A program made the translations under genes and the position numbers. Below are positions 1 through 12,720 of a stretch of DNA of 64,000 bases, piece by piece. A model generated the notes under the pieces. The model saw only the letters and a list, made by a program, of their open reading frames with translations. It did not search any database and had not been told where the DNA came from. Position 1 is the stretch's first letter; each line of letters starts with the position of its first letter. This DNA is from Drechslerella dactyloides. Its lineage: Eukaryota > Ascomycota > Orbiliomycetes > Orbiliales > Orbiliaceae. The stretch lies in assembly GCA_020064725.1 (NCBI GenBank), contig JAGTWJ010000019.1, positions 3,782,001-3,846,000 on the forward strand, in the 5' to 3' direction.

Positions 1-1954
1 GCGCCGAGAACCTGGGTCTGCGGAAGAACCTCAATGCAAGCACCACCTCGGTGAAAACAGCACCTCCATCAATTGCCGACAGTCGTCCCACTACTGAACC
101 AATTGAAGAGTCGCCATCCAACCCTCCACCGACAACTGCCCCGATGCAAAGCACCCAGCAGGCGCAACGGTCATCATGGCTCGGATACTGGTACGGTGCA
201 GCTGAACCGGCCACGGCAGCGAACAAGCCGGATGTGGAGATGGCCGACGACTCTGGGGAGGCCAAGGACTCAGCGGGCGAGGGAGGAAGTCAAATTCGAG
301 ACTCTACCCCTCCGCTGGAGAACGAACCCGCTGCCGAAGGTCACAAGGACGATGATGCAGCGCCGAAGCCTGCTCAGGCAGAGGGCTTGCTGGCTCGAGG
401 AGCAGCATGGGTCTTTTGGTCGAAACCGACGCCCCAGCCTGATGGGAGTGGGATGACGGAAACGGGAGAGATCGCGATAGCCGGTTCGTCAACCGAAAGA
501 GAGCCCAAGAGGGCAAAATTAATGACCCCATCTCCACAGCCGCCGGGAGCCAGCAGGGCGAACGGATCTACGACTTCGCTCAACGGCAGACCCAACTCTG
601 CCTCCGCGACAAACCAACAGCCACCATCCATACCCGTAGCTCCGAAGGAGGTCTCGCCGGCCGCGAAGACGCTGCAGAAAGTTCTGCCACCAAACCTTCT
701 GGTCCCTTCCTTCGACTCCTGCTACAATCCCCAGCAATCGCGCTCTTGGTTCAACCTGAGCCAAGTCAATCGCCTCTGGTCGACTCCCAGGGCTCCTTCT
801 CGAAACCAGCTGACTCTCGCAGCCATCAAGCCACGGGTTCGCAAGGCTGTCGCGATCGGAGTGCATGGTTTCTTCCCGATGAAGCTAGTTCAGCGAGTTC
901 TCGGTGAGCCGACTGGCACCTCGCTGCGATTTGCAACGGAGGGGGCAGCAGCCATCCAGCGCTGGGCTGACCAGCATAACATCAATGTTGACATTGAAAA
1001 GATAGCTCTCGACGGGGAAGGTCGGGTGTCTGACAGGGTGGAAATGCTGTGGAAGCTGCTGGAAAACAAACTGGACATCATCCGGGCTGCGGACTTTGTC
1101 CTGGTCTGCTGCCACTCCCAGGGCACGCCGGTTGGCGTGCACTTGGTCGCCAGGATGATCGAATACGAGGTCGTCAACAGGACGAGAGTTGGGATAATTG
1201 GCATGGCCGGCATCAACCTCGGCCCCTTTGCGGAACTCAACTCGCGGATCCTCACGGGCTCGGCCAAGGAGCTCTTCGAGTTTTCGAGCCCGACGAGCCT
1301 GGTATCGCAGCAGTACATCGAGTCGCTGACGACAGTGCTCGCACACGGCGTCAAGCTGGTCTTCGTCGGCAGCATTGACGACCAGCTGGTCTCGCTGTAC
1401 TCGTCGACGTTCTCGAACATCAGTCATCCGTTCATCTACCGCGCCGTCTTTGTCGACGGACGAGTGCACGCTCCCAATTTCATCTCGCACGTCGTCGGCC
1501 TGGCGTTGAAGCTGCGCAACATCGGCGTCCGAGACCACGGTATCATCCGGGAGCTGTCCGGGCCGCTGGCGGGCAGCCTGTACGGCGGGGAGGGCCATTC
1601 GAGAATCTACGACGATTCGGCCATCTACGACTTGGGCGTCAGGCATACACTGGAGACCAACACGAAGGAATACCTCCGCGTGCCGCTCAAGGTTGAAGAG
1701 TACGAGCTGCCGTCTACCGTGAACCCGTACATTCTACCGTGGGCGATGCGGGGCATGCTCGAGGAGCGGCGGGTGCAGGATGAGCTGCAGGAGGAGGCGC
1801 AGACGCTGCTGGATGAGTTTGGCAAGTGGCATCCGACGTCGAAGGTGCTGAAGGATGTCAAGTACGTTGTCCCCTGCGATGTCAGTGTTTGAGAAGCGAG
1901 TGCTAACGTGTGTGTGGCAGGTTCCGTCTTGAGGCGATACGGTCGCGGTTGTAA
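1..1954 (+). CDS. YML020w-family alpha/beta-hydrolase-like protein, 5' end cut by the window
   Basis: The frame is open from base 3, so the start codon lies outside the window. Exons are 3-1861 and 1921-1954. The 59-nt intron has donor GTACGT and a GCTAAC branch point, and splicing adds ten C-terminal residues before TAA. The first 250 or so visible residues are low-complexity Pro/Ser/Thr-rich and probably disordered. The rest is a conserved hydrolase-like domain: a VHGFFP segment near base 860 and a CHSQGTP nucleophile elbow, with the candidate Ser codon at 1116-1118. This layout resembles the uncharacterised yeast YML020w family. Substrate and location are unknown, and catalysis is inferred only from the HSQG elbow. 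A downstream GTG at 51 is not a plausible eukaryotic start. Confidence 0.8.
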
Positions 1955-2743
1955 TAGACTGGGAGTGATGTCCGCTATCTCGAAGTCACGCTCTTTCCGA
2001 TTCTAGAATTTTTGCTGCTCGGGAGGTAGGATATATGATAGAGCCGTTATTCAATTTTGTGCGACGTTTGACACGGCGTTTTTGCTTCGTCTTCGCAGGG
2101 GTTTATTCCGATTCCGTTTGTAGTGTGTCTTGGTTTCGAGAGCTCGGGGCCGGCGTTTGGAGAAACAGCAAGCTTGGATTGTGCAGCCGTTACGACGATA
2201 GTATATTATATTATAATGCTGTATTATTACTTACTTAGCTACTGAGTTTTTCCGTCCTGTCAGTGGACGTATGATAGTATACTATTGTCTTAGAGTATTT
2301 GTAATCAGGAATGTGATGGTTCTTCGATGACTGTTAGTCCCCACTGGCGCATGCATGAAGAATGTTCGTTCCGAAGTCGCACCGACGACGTGCCGCGCGA
2401 TCATAAATCTTTACCTGGGTGCACCGACGTCAATTCGTGCACGCAAATATACATAAACGAGCTTCCAAGGACGCGGATTAACAGCGGGCGAAATTCTCAC
2501 GCTTTTCCAGAGACCTCGTTCTATAGATCTATCTAGTTGTGTCGTTTGGTACTTTTGCTTTAAGCTCTTCCGTCGATTAATTCGATTTCGTCACCGCGGC
2601 TTCATCGAGATTCGAATATCCAACACCGTCAACGCGGGGCATCCTAACAAACATTTACATTTCCCCACTCTCCATCCACGTCCACATCCACATTTCACCG
2701 ACGAAGTGATATAATACTACCAGCATTCCTAAATACACATACA
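1955..2743. other. Intergenic, no gene seen
   Basis: The 0.8 kb between two plus-strand genes has no ORF with coding character. It should hold the 3' end signal of the hydrolase gene and the promoter of the oxidoreductase gene. The last 100 bases are C/A-rich, as in many fungal leaders. Confidence 0.6.
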
Positions 2744-4246
2744 ATGGCACCCGTCGGCGTCGCAATAATCGGCAGCGGCATCTTCGTCGAGTATGTTAAC
2801 GTTCTACCACCCTCAACACATGCATCTCCCCAATAGACCGTGGGTGTGTATATATGTTGACACGCATGAGATATACGCAGGAGCCGTCATAAACCTGCAG
2901 CGCTGCAGGATCCAGAGTTGCTATGCCTCAAGGCGGTATACTCCCGCCGCAAGACGTCCGTGGAGGCCATCCTCGCGAACGAAGCGACGGCGGACGAGAT
3001 CGATGTATACGCTGACGACGCGGGGCCTGACCGCACGTACGACGAGCTGCTCAAGCGACCGGACGTGGAATTCGTCATCATCGCGTGCGTACATCTCTAA
3101 TGCTAACATGCACGGATTCTCCGCGGTGTAGACAGCTACCTAGGTAAGTAGCGTGCTGACATTTCGGTCTATGAAAAGCCTACCGATCATCCAGCAGCCG
3201 GAATATATCAAGAAGGCGTTACTGGCAGGCAAGCACGTCCTGTCGGAAAAGCCCGTGGCCAAGGACCTCGCGGCTGCGAACGAGTTGATACGGTGGAAGG
3301 CCAGCCATGCGCCCGCGCCGCTGTGGGGGGTCGCGGAGAATTTCCGGTACTGGCGCACGTTTGAGTTTGCGGCGGGGAGGGTTAAGGCTCTCGGACGGAT
3401 TCTCGCGTTCCACGTTGATGTGATGCAGTATGTTGCGCCGGGTGGGAAGTATTTCGGTGGGTAACTACTTCCTCACCTTCATCCAGCTGTGATGACCGTG
3501 ATATATATATATCCAACCATACGCATCTCCAACAGCCGCTGTATATCGCGGCGTGCAGGATCTGGTGAACAGATATCAAGCTATGATATCACGCTAACGC
3601 ACAATGTAGAAACGGCCTGGCGCAAGGCCCCGGAATACCAAGGCGGCTTCTGCCTCGACGCCGGCGTCCACTTCGCCGCCGCCCTCCGCATGCTCGTCAA
3701 CACGGATGCGATCCGCAACCTCACCGCCTTCACAGCGCTCAACCAACCGCATCTGATCCCAATCGACACCATCAGCGCAACGCTCCGCCTCGCGTCCGGC
3801 GCCACGGGCACCTTCATCATGAGCCACGGCACGCCGTCGGCAAAGACGTTCGAATGGCGCGTCGTCTGCGAGGGTGGCAGCGTGAAGGTCATGGACGGGC
3901 AGAAGGTCGAGGTTAAGGAGGTGGATATGCCGCCTGTACTTACGGATTTCAGCGATAACGAGGACTGGAGCGGCGTTAAGGCGGAGGTTAGGGCGTTCGC
4001 GGAGGCTGTGCGGCGGGGTGTCGGGAACGAGGAGCAGAGTCCTGAGAATGCGGTTGCGGATCTCGAGTTGGTGAGTTTCAATCACGGATGTGATATTTTC
4101 GCTGAGCTAATTGTGTGTGTGTGCAGATTGAAAAGATGATCAAGTCTGGAGAGCAGGGTGGGGTGCCGTTTGAGATTACCGGCGGGATGGAGCACACGAG
4201 CATCCTCGGCGACATTGTCGAGAAGTTCACGTCGAAAGATTCGTAA
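2744..4246 (+). CDS. Gfo/Idh/MocA-family NAD(P)-dependent oxidoreductase
   Basis: Five exons (2744-2790, 2881-3084, 3179-3456, 3610-4070, 4127-4246) encode 369 residues. The N-terminal Rossmann strand VAIIGSGIF (residues 6-14) binds the dinucleotide. The family signature EKPVA near residue 107 supplies the conserved Lys. A DAGVHFAAAL segment in exon 4 matches the C-terminal beta-sheet domain and its conserved His. Length and order fit fungal sugar or inositol-type dehydrogenases and dimeric dihydrodiol dehydrogenase relatives. The substrate cannot be read from sequence, and there is no signal peptide, so it is probably cytosolic. The 153-nt third intron is longer than the others but has a GCTAAC branch point 14 bases before its acceptor. 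It converges on the guanine deaminase gene, 211 bases away. Confidence 0.9.
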
Positions 4247-4457
4247 GTGAAATCGATGGATAACCGGTGAGCAGTCACGTAGTATAAAAGAAGGGTCGAT
4301 ATAGTGCCCTTGCCTAGATATATACCCAGTATAGGCACCGACCGCTCAGTAATTGATGCTACCCGGGTGCAATTCATTCGACCGACAAAACTTCTAGAGT
4401 ACCGATAGATAGTACAACCTCCATTGTGCGTTATGATTAAACCCGCAAATTCGCAAG

Positions 4458-6527
4458 TCAACCGCCACGAACCGTCTTCCCGTCAACCCACACCCGCACC
4501 ACATTCCTATCGTCACCAGTCGTCACCCACTTCTCAAACAGCTCCGCCACACCCTCATCCCCAAACCGCGTGAACCGCTGCCCGTCGTCCAACCCACAGT
4601 CCAGCAACAGCGCATCGAACCGCATCCCCTCGTCGAACGTCCCCAACAACCCGCGCATCCCCAGCGCCTCCGCCCCGGCCGCCGTGGCAAGGTGAAACGC
4701 ATACTTGAAGTCCACCGTCCAGCTCGCCTCTTTCACGTCCGTATCGCCCGTCGAAGAATCAACGGCGGTGCGGTTCACGGACGCGAACGAGTCGATGCGG
4801 TCTTGCAGGATTGCGGTGCGCATGTTGTCGAGCATCGTGCCGAAGCCGCCGGCGATGTCGGTGCCCAGTCCGATTTTCAGGGCGGGAAAATCGCGGTTGT
4901 AGCGCGGTATCGGCACCGTTGCGCGGGCGAAAAGGATGTTTGAGAAGCTGCCCACCATCCAATTAGCCCATCAATCGCAGACATAAGTTATCTATCGTAT
5001 GCACATCTGTACGTGCACCAGTATACGTAAAAGAAAAGGATATATTCTGGAATGGTATACTCACGGACAGCTGACCACCGTCGCGCCAACCTCCTGCATC
5101 ACCGACGCCTCGCTATCCCGCAGCCGGCAACAGTGCGCGAGAATACACTGATCCCCCAACAGCCCAGCCTCTTGGAAGATCGCGATATCTCTGCGGCCCG
5201 GATGCTGCGTTTCAACCAGCGCTTCCTCGTCGACGGATTCAGCCGCGTGGCTCTGCACGAAACAGTCGTACTTTCGCGCAATGTCGCCGAGACCCTTCAA
5301 AAGCTCAGACGAGCACGTCGGAATCTAACCAACCATCAATCAGCAGTCGCACCACCCATCCATATATACATAAACACAGCGACAGGTGGGATAATCAGCA
5401 GAAGGACAGAAAATAGGATAACGCATGCATACAAACCGCGGCGTCACAACCGGCCGAACGATAGCGCCATCCCCACCACCCCACCGCCCAATACACCACT
5501 CCACAAACTCCTCCGTCGCACGCAAACTCCCCTCCGTCGTCTCAACATACTCGTCCGGCGTCAGGATATCCGCACACGTCTTCCCGACCAGCGTGCGGAT
5601 TCCCGCGTCCGCACACGCCTCCGCGAGGATCTTGGTCGCGGACAGGTGGTTGGAGCCAAAGAGGACGGCGGTGGTGGTGCCGTTTTTGAGCAGGTGCGTG
5701 ATGAGTTTCGGGTAGACGAGCGAGGCGTGCGCGGGGGACGCGAAGGCCGCTTCGGCCGGGTAAGTGTATCTGTATCGATTATACGGACATTCCATCGATT
5801 AGCGTATATTCAATATCCGACGAGTAACATTCTAATCCTTCCTGATTTTTCAATACTATTTTCTACGGTGTAGTCTCTCCGGCCATACTCTCGAGTACGA
5901 CGGAGATACATGAAAGCATGGATTTAGATACTTCACCCCATCTTCTACCAGGCTCAAGAATAGGGAGAAATATATCCGCATACGTACTTTTGAAGCCATT
6001 CCATCAGCGGTATATCCGTTTTCGTTCCCAATTGCTACAATTCAGCGACACGTACGTCAACATCACCATCCTCGAATAATTCATTCGTTGCATATTCTGC
6101 GTTGCCCCGCAATGTAAAGCGAGCGCTGAAGCATGCATGGATGCATCCCACCTTGAACTGCGGAGCGCTGTAATATATATGTAAGCCATCAGCCCATCCC
6201 ACGGAATTAGAAGCATGCTTCCGTCTATAGATCCACACCGCCCACTGATACGGGAGACTGTTAACCGTCAATTGATCATGAACGAATCACGTACTGAATG
6301 TGCAAGTCGATAAGTCCAGGCACGACCATCTGCGTCCCCTGCAATCTCGTCACCGGCAGCTCTTTATACTGCACCGGAATCTCGTTTTCCGCGGCACATA
6401 TCCGCACGATCGCGCCGTCGTCGACGACGCAGAAGACATCTTCGCGGACACGCAGGGCGTGTGGCGTCGGCGTGTCGATGAGGGTGCCGTGGATTACAAA
6501 GCTCGCAGGTCGAGACGGAGCTGCCAT
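4458..6527 (-). CDS. gud1: Guanine deaminase
   Basis: This enzyme hydrolyses guanine to xanthine and ammonia in purine salvage. Six exons on the minus strand (6527-6295, 6167-6152, 6034-5988, 5769-5433, 5324-5065, 4947-4458) encode 460 residues, close to the human enzyme's length. Zinc-site motifs of the amidohydrolase family are present in order: DLHIH at 74-78 (the HxH pair is split by intron 1), VQSHAAES, LAHC, and GLGTDIAGG with the metal Asp. Exon 2 is only 16 nt and encodes the APQFK stretch. Exon 3 (47 nt) gives TDIPLMEWL, a guanine-deaminase hallmark. Without these two small exons the protein would lose its metal-site loop. All junctions keep frame. Introns are 53 to 218 nt. Confidence 0.93.
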
Positions 6528-7948
6528 CTTATCGGTAGCAAATGTTGTGTCAGCTGGAAGTCGTAGAAGTCTGAAAAGGCAGGCGTTGTCGTCATGCGTA
6601 TCGTAGACGGAGGCCGCAACATCCTCACGGTCAGAACACAGCCTATATATAAGTAACTGTGAGTTCGAAAGGGTAATATTCGTAGCTCTATCGGAAAATG
6701 ACTGGTATTCACCTAGCTAAAATACAGCAAAGAATAATAGTAACAATGATAATACAACAGTCATCAAAGCATATGCACGCACGCCTGCATGCAAAACTAG
6801 CACATAAAAAAACCAACCGCATGCATTTCGTGCAAATGGAAAAATCTCGCTCGCAAAATTCACATCTCGAATCATGCATGATCGATATAAAATGATACAA
6901 AAAAAAAAGGTCAGTTCGATATCGTAGCAAACTATAACAACCAAGCCAAGACAGCAAAAGACACACACACATGCATCAACCGAATGAATAATGAAAGGCT
7001 ACGTCGTTCTCGGAGCGTCGACGGGCATACGTAAGCGTAGCTACAACATAACTAAACTCCTCTCCTCTACTCCACTCTTCTTTTATCTTTTTTGTTTCTT
7101 CTTCTTCGTCTTCTGCAGCCGCTTCGAATCAACAACCAACAGCCTCAAGAACGATCGAGTGCCGATTTCATGATCAGGCGACATACACCGGTCAGAACTT
7201 GCGAGAGGTGCGAAATGAAGGTGCAAGGGATCGATCGAAAAGCTTTCGCTATATACATGGAAAGAAAAGAAAAGAAAAAGTCTGCATCTGGAACTATGCG
7301 AGAGAAGGGTCGGGTCCAGTCAGGTCGCGTCGGTGGGATGGTAACCACCCCCAACATGTCGTGCGATTGCAGGAGAAGGGAAGGGTCGCTTGAACGCAAG
7401 GTCGATGAGATAAGGATAAAGAATGCCAGGTTTCTCGGCAGTACATACACGAGTAAATTGCGGATCATAAGGAACCACGCGAAATGACGAGAAAGCATGA
7501 TGGTGAGGCGGAGAACGTGGCCGTGGTCAAATAGAGCAACGAAATAGAACGAACACCTGATATCCGGCGCATGGGAAAGAAAGCCAAAGATAATAAGACG
7601 AGAGAAAAAAACCATAGTTCATCGCACCCCTCTCCATGTATAACGAAAGCAACCGCGTTAGTGCCCCTGTTTAAGAAAGACCCATGGAATCATTTAAGAA
7701 TCGGAGAAAACAAAAAAATCGAAGATCGAAAACGAAAACAATGCGTGTCATAACTTGATCCGAACCCCAGGGAAAATGCCGTTCCAAGAAAGTTTTGTTG
7801 CGCGATCGCTGTTTTATGGGGTCATGATTTTGAACCTTGGGTATTTTTTTTATACAGATTTATGTCTTGTCTTTCTTCTTCACAACAGTCTACGTCGTAA
7901 GGTCTTTCGATCTACGTAGCTGCGTCGTTGCGTCGTCATGGCTGCCGT
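6528..7948. other. Intergenic, no gene seen
   Basis: These 1.4 kb hold the promoter of guanine deaminase and the 3' flank of the Ras exchange factor, both on the minus strand. A-rich and AAAGAAAAG-type runs (7250-7290) and many ATGCATG words occur. Reading frames here are short and show no family motif. Confidence 0.6.
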
Positions 7949-10900
7949 TTACAAGAACCCGGACTCCTGGAGTAGACGTGCAATCTTCTCGTCCTCTCGT
8001 TCTCTCGGTTCAATCTGGATCGAAACCTCGTACATCTCGTGCACGTCTTTGGCAGCAGCCATGTTGGAGAGGATGTATTGCTGCAGCGGCTCAACCGGCT
8101 CCAGGGCGTACGGCACCAGTTGGTACTGCTGGATTTCTCGAATAACTTCGGCAGTCTTCGCTCTCTTGGCAAAGTTAATAAGGTCTGTACCCTTGAGCGA
8201 GTCGGGGTTACCGTCCTCGATAAATGTCAAGTCGGTGAGATAGACACCTGTAGAAAATAATTAGTCTGTGATCACACGCGAGAATGGAGAGCAACAGGCT
8301 TACCAAGGAAAGGAACACAAGGCGGGTTGACAAGATGGAGCATCTCACGATACTCTCCAAAGTTCCTTGTTGTACCCATGAGGTCGCGCATGCTTTCCAA
8401 GATTCCGCGAGAGCGGGTCGGAACTTGTTCCCAAGTCCGCTTCAATCTATGGATAGGCGCTGTCGACAGAGCCGAAATGATGGCAGTCAATGTCGAGAAG
8501 TTGTTCAAACTCCGGCATTTCTACGGTATCAAGTTAGCGATGCAAATATGAGCAAACAAGCGGTCCGGATCCATACCTCAGCAACTGCGATGAAGTGCTT
8601 GATGACAACGACACGCTTCTTGACTTCAGGCTGATTCAGAATCATCTCAGCGACCCAGTTGGTCAACTGATTGGAGTTCAAAATCATAGCCTTGACATTC
8701 TCTGCAGGGTCCGGAGTCGAATCTGAGGGCGACGGTTTACTCCACGCCTTACCCAAACATTCGATCGGCTTGATCTTGGTGTACGCGCGAGATTCAATGA
8801 TGGTCAACTGCCGCGCGAATTCCAAAGGATCAATGTCGAGGAACTTGAGTTTCCGAATGTTCTTGGGGTAGATTGGTGGTGGCCGCAGTCCGTCTGTCGG
8901 AATGAGAACCCTCTCCGCTTGTGGATCACGGCCTTGCAGACGCATCTCCACAAGCTTGATGAGAACGTTGGCTCCTGGGAAGGACGGCGCCATAACACGT
9001 TTGGTGAACTTCAAAACATTCTGTAGAATCTCGGTCTCAATCTCGCCTCTAGGTTCCATCCAGAAGTTTTCAAACCACGACTTGAAGATATTCAAAACAC
9101 GAAGTCTGATAGGCTTTTGCTTCCGCTCCGCCCACAGATCATACTCAGCAGAGGTAAGGTTATTCGGCGGCTGGATGTTGAACCGATCGGTAAGGAGATC
9201 GAAGAGAATGCTCGCTGTCGTAAACGATCGGTAGGTAAGGAGGAAGGTGTTGTTGAAGCTTGCATCGAGGAAATCGTGTCTTGTAAGGTTGACGACAAGA
9301 ACTTCAAGCTTTCCACCACGGATGGAAGTCTTATTATCGGCATACTGAATCTCGTTCTCATCCTCAGGATCTGGAGCCAGGAACCACGGGTCCGGTTCGA
9401 CAACTTTCTCGGGGGGATGCTCTTCCTTGGGAGTGACAACTTTGTCGATTGGAGCATCGCCCAGCAGTCGCCGCAACTTATCAGAATTCTGAACGATGAA
9501 TCCAGGCCCACCGACAGTCGAGCCCGTACGATTACGCCCACCACCAGGCGTCTGAACTGGCGCTTTCACACCATTGGCCTTCGAGATAGCAGAAGGACTC
9601 GATACAGAAGACTTGTGCACCTCGTCCTGTGGATACTTGGCGGCCTTCTCGCTCATCTCTTCCACGAGGTATTCAGCTGTCAGAACCAGGCTCTGAATAC
9701 CTTGCTGGATCTCCTTGATGTACGCCCGGACTTCCGCCAGTCGATCGTCCAATGGCAGCCCTTGGAAGCTTGTCCATTCATCAGCAAGTTCCGCGGTGAC
9801 GTATTGGCACGCCATGAAAAGGTCGGCAAAGGAATCGTATAACCGTTGTTTCGTAACTGAGAAGTCCATCAAAGTAGGACTTTTTCCGCCGGCAGTCAAA
9901 GGTGACAGGTTGATGCTTTCAAGGAAATGGAAGTAGGCGCGCATGGAGTCCATGGAAGTCTGAGCGGCGTGAACAACAAAAGCACCCACGACATTCTGTT
10001 GATGGACAGTAGTGACGGGGCCGGGCGCTTCCAAAGCATCCTCCAATGTCCGGAGCCCAGGAACAACAACAGCTTGCAGGCCCTTCAGGCTCTCCACCAA
10101 TTGGCTATCGACTTGGGTGGTCGCGAGGGTGAGGGTATCGCGATCGCCAAGGGTAACTGATTGTTTGGCAGTCGGGTTACCAAGGCCATTGCTGAACCAG
10201 CTACCGCCAATCTGACTTCCAACAACGAAGCCAGGACTGAGGCGAGGGACGGTTTCCTCCTTTTGGGCGCGAGCGACCTTCGCAAACTCATGGACACCAG
10301 ACATGACCTCGTCGGCTTCAGCAAGGCACTTGGCCTCTGCATCGGCAGGTGGCCAGTCTGTGCTCGCGACATGGGAAGACAAGACCAATTTCGAGAAGGC
10401 GGCCATGAAATGGCGGAAATGTGGGTGCAAGGCCTTATTCGAGGAAATGATTGTCGGTTGGCCGGAATGGTTGTCAGTCGTCGAAGAACCGGCGCCGATG
10501 ATTAGGCGAAGCATGTCGGAAATATCCTCCGCGCGGGATACGTATTGCATACGCTGTCGCTGAACAATGGCCTGGCGATAACGTGCAATCGCAAGTTCGG
10601 TTTCCTCGATGAGAGCGTCCCACGAGGATGGTATAGGGAGGATGTCCTCATAATATGTAATGCCGTCACCCTTCGTATCTTCACGCGACATATCGGGCGT
10701 TAGCGAGACGGAACGAACGATGTAACACGGCCGTGCATGGCATATCGCATGGTTGACCCAGGCGCTTGTCGATATTGCCCGTGGCGTGGGAAATTAACTC
10801 ACCATCAGTTTCTGCGCTAGCGTCGTATGTCGCATTACACGCATCAAAGAGCTCCCGTGTCAAAGCATCACCGCCGCCAGTCAGCCTAGCCAGCTTGCTG

Positions 10901-11814
10901 GACTGGGCAGAAGATCGGTCCGATTTTGCGTTTGTCTCCTACAATCACCGTCAGCAACCAAGTCTTTATAAGTCGTTCAACTTTCAGGAACGAGGCGATC
11001 GTACCCTTACTGGGCTGTGCACCGCAAACATGAGCATCTCTCCGTCCCCGACGGATGTATTGTCGGCATCATCGTCATTCTCCACACCATTCGTAGCTTC
11101 GTCGGTGACCAGGCCAGCGGCCATCAACTCTGGTGGCGGCCTAGTCGAATCAGGGGCGGTAAACTCCGTACGGACTCTGGGTCCGGATTCTACTGATGAG
11201 ATGGGCGTCTCCAGCGGCAATTCGGTTCTCGAAGCACCCGTCAAGGTGTTGAAATAATACAGACGGCCATCGGGCGTCACTTGAGGGAGCCAGAACGCAG
11301 CCTCGTCATCGTGGTCAGCCCCTTCCATTGGCAGCTGGGGAGAGCTTCTGCCCTGATCTCCAAAAGACTCGTCGGACTCGGTATCATCGTATTCGTCGAA
11401 TTCTGGGCCGTCGGCGTCGTCGTCGACACCTTCAAGGTGTCCTCCATGGTCGTCACCGTTCAGGTCGCTGTTCGGGACCAAGGCACAATAATTGCTTGGG
11501 AACCATCCGCGCTGGCCATTGACAATGCCGTCCCACCAGCCACTCTCCAACTGCGTGAGAACTTGAATAACATCACCCTGGTGAAAACTCAAGCTGGTCG
11601 GATCGTCGGCGGCGTAGTTGTAGAGCGCCCGTACAAACATCGCTGGCGGGGAGGGCGAATGGGCAGGGCCCGTTGGGTGCGAGGATCTCGGCCGTCTACC
11701 TTCACTAAAGCTACCGCTTCCATTCAACAATCTTCCACGAGGCACCTGCGCTGCCTGTCGTTGTGAGCCACCGTTCGCCGGGAAATGGCCCGGTTGGCTC
11801 GACATGACCATCAT
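7949..11814 (-). CDS. cdc25: Ras guanine-nucleotide exchange factor, Cdc25 type, with SH3 domain
   Basis: This protein loads Ras with GTP, upstream of cAMP and morphogenesis signalling at the membrane. Five exons (11814-11011, 10938-10803, 10678-8577, 8520-8304, 8247-7949) encode 1185 residues. An in-frame TAG upstream of the ATG supports the start. Order: low-complexity N-terminus; SH3 domain at about 60-114 (ALYNYAADD, GWWDG, GWFPSNY); an acidic stretch; a WW-like segment at about 174-203 with YYFNTLTG; a long helical middle; the RasGEF N-terminal (REM) domain from about 758; and the catalytic CDC25 domain from about 925 to 1165. The CDC25 domain includes DPLEFARQLT and the VAEKCRSLNNFSTL motif, which spans intron 3. 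The leader carries short upstream frames (for example 4 and 6 codons near 12078 and 12124 on the minus strand). Confidence 0.94.
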
Positions 11815-12720
11815 CTCGAGGGAGGTTTGATCCTAAGGATCGGGAGTAGGCTGCGAAAGGAGGCTAAGGCGAGCGACGGAAACGGTTTCTAGATAGCAGC
11901 AGCAGTATTTTTGAATTTCCGCTCGGAAGGTCAACCGGCAGCAAGTGGAAAACGAAATAAAGTAAAGTAAAACAGAAAAGCCCGCTCTAACGGATTGGAG
12001 GTTTCAACTATAAGTATGGAGACAAGTATAGGGTCCCAGCTTCCGGAGAAAATCGGTCTGGAGGAGCTTCAGCGGCTGAACATCCAGGGTCCGCGAGTTG
12101 ATTGCCTTTAGATGATTTGGTGGGACATTCACCAGATGTCGTTCCAGGCGGGAGGCACTGGAGCTGGCCGTGCGTGGGGAGGTTATGGCGTCCAGGCACT
12201 CGGGTGCTGCGGGCTGGCTGGCTGGCTGGCTGGCTGGCGAAAGCAGGGAAAAAAAATAGAAGCAATCGTCGGAGAAGCAGCGGCCTTCCGTCAGAGTAAG
12301 GAAGGGACCGAAGCGAGGCCAGAGGGCGGAGATACACGAGCAGTAATGCACAAATTGGAGAGTCTCCGAGGGCGGCAGTGTTGTGCAAACAGTGTCGGAA
12401 ACCCTCCCGCGTTATGCGGGAAGAAGGAAGGGACGCTCTGTTCAGGCAGCTGCTCCGGTGGGGAGGGAGCAGGAGACGGACGGCCGGATGGGAATACGTC
12501 GAGCGAGGAGGCGAGGAGAGGGGGTGGAAGAGGGGGGTATCGGGAGGGAGAGGAGGAGGAGGAGACAGCTGTTTTCGAGGAGAGGAGGAGGAGGAGGAGA
12601 GTCGAGGAGGTTCGTGATGGGATTGGAGATGGAGTGGATGGGATGGGATGGCTCTTGTGCGCAGCTGGGAGAATGCCGACCTCCTTTTTTTGTTTTTTCT
12701 CTGGCGGAGAGGAGGAGAGA
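11815..12720 (-). promoter_or_regulatory. Likely leader and core promoter of the Ras exchange factor gene
   Basis: Read on the minus strand this is strongly pyrimidine-rich (purine-rich on the plus strand, densest at 12425-12616). CT blocks of this sort are typical just upstream of fungal transcription starts. Several very short upstream frames lie between the block and the ATG. A (GGCT)n microsatellite sits at 12212-12238. The assignment is inference from position and composition. Confidence 0.45.
12212..12238 (+). repeat. (GGCT)n microsatellite
   Basis: About six and a half perfect copies of the tetranucleotide GGCT in the presumed leader of the Ras exchange factor gene. Confidence 0.9.

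Noticed and set aside
885..1646. 253-codon minus-strand frame inside the first gene
   Set aside because: It is the antisense shadow of the well-conserved hydrolase exon.
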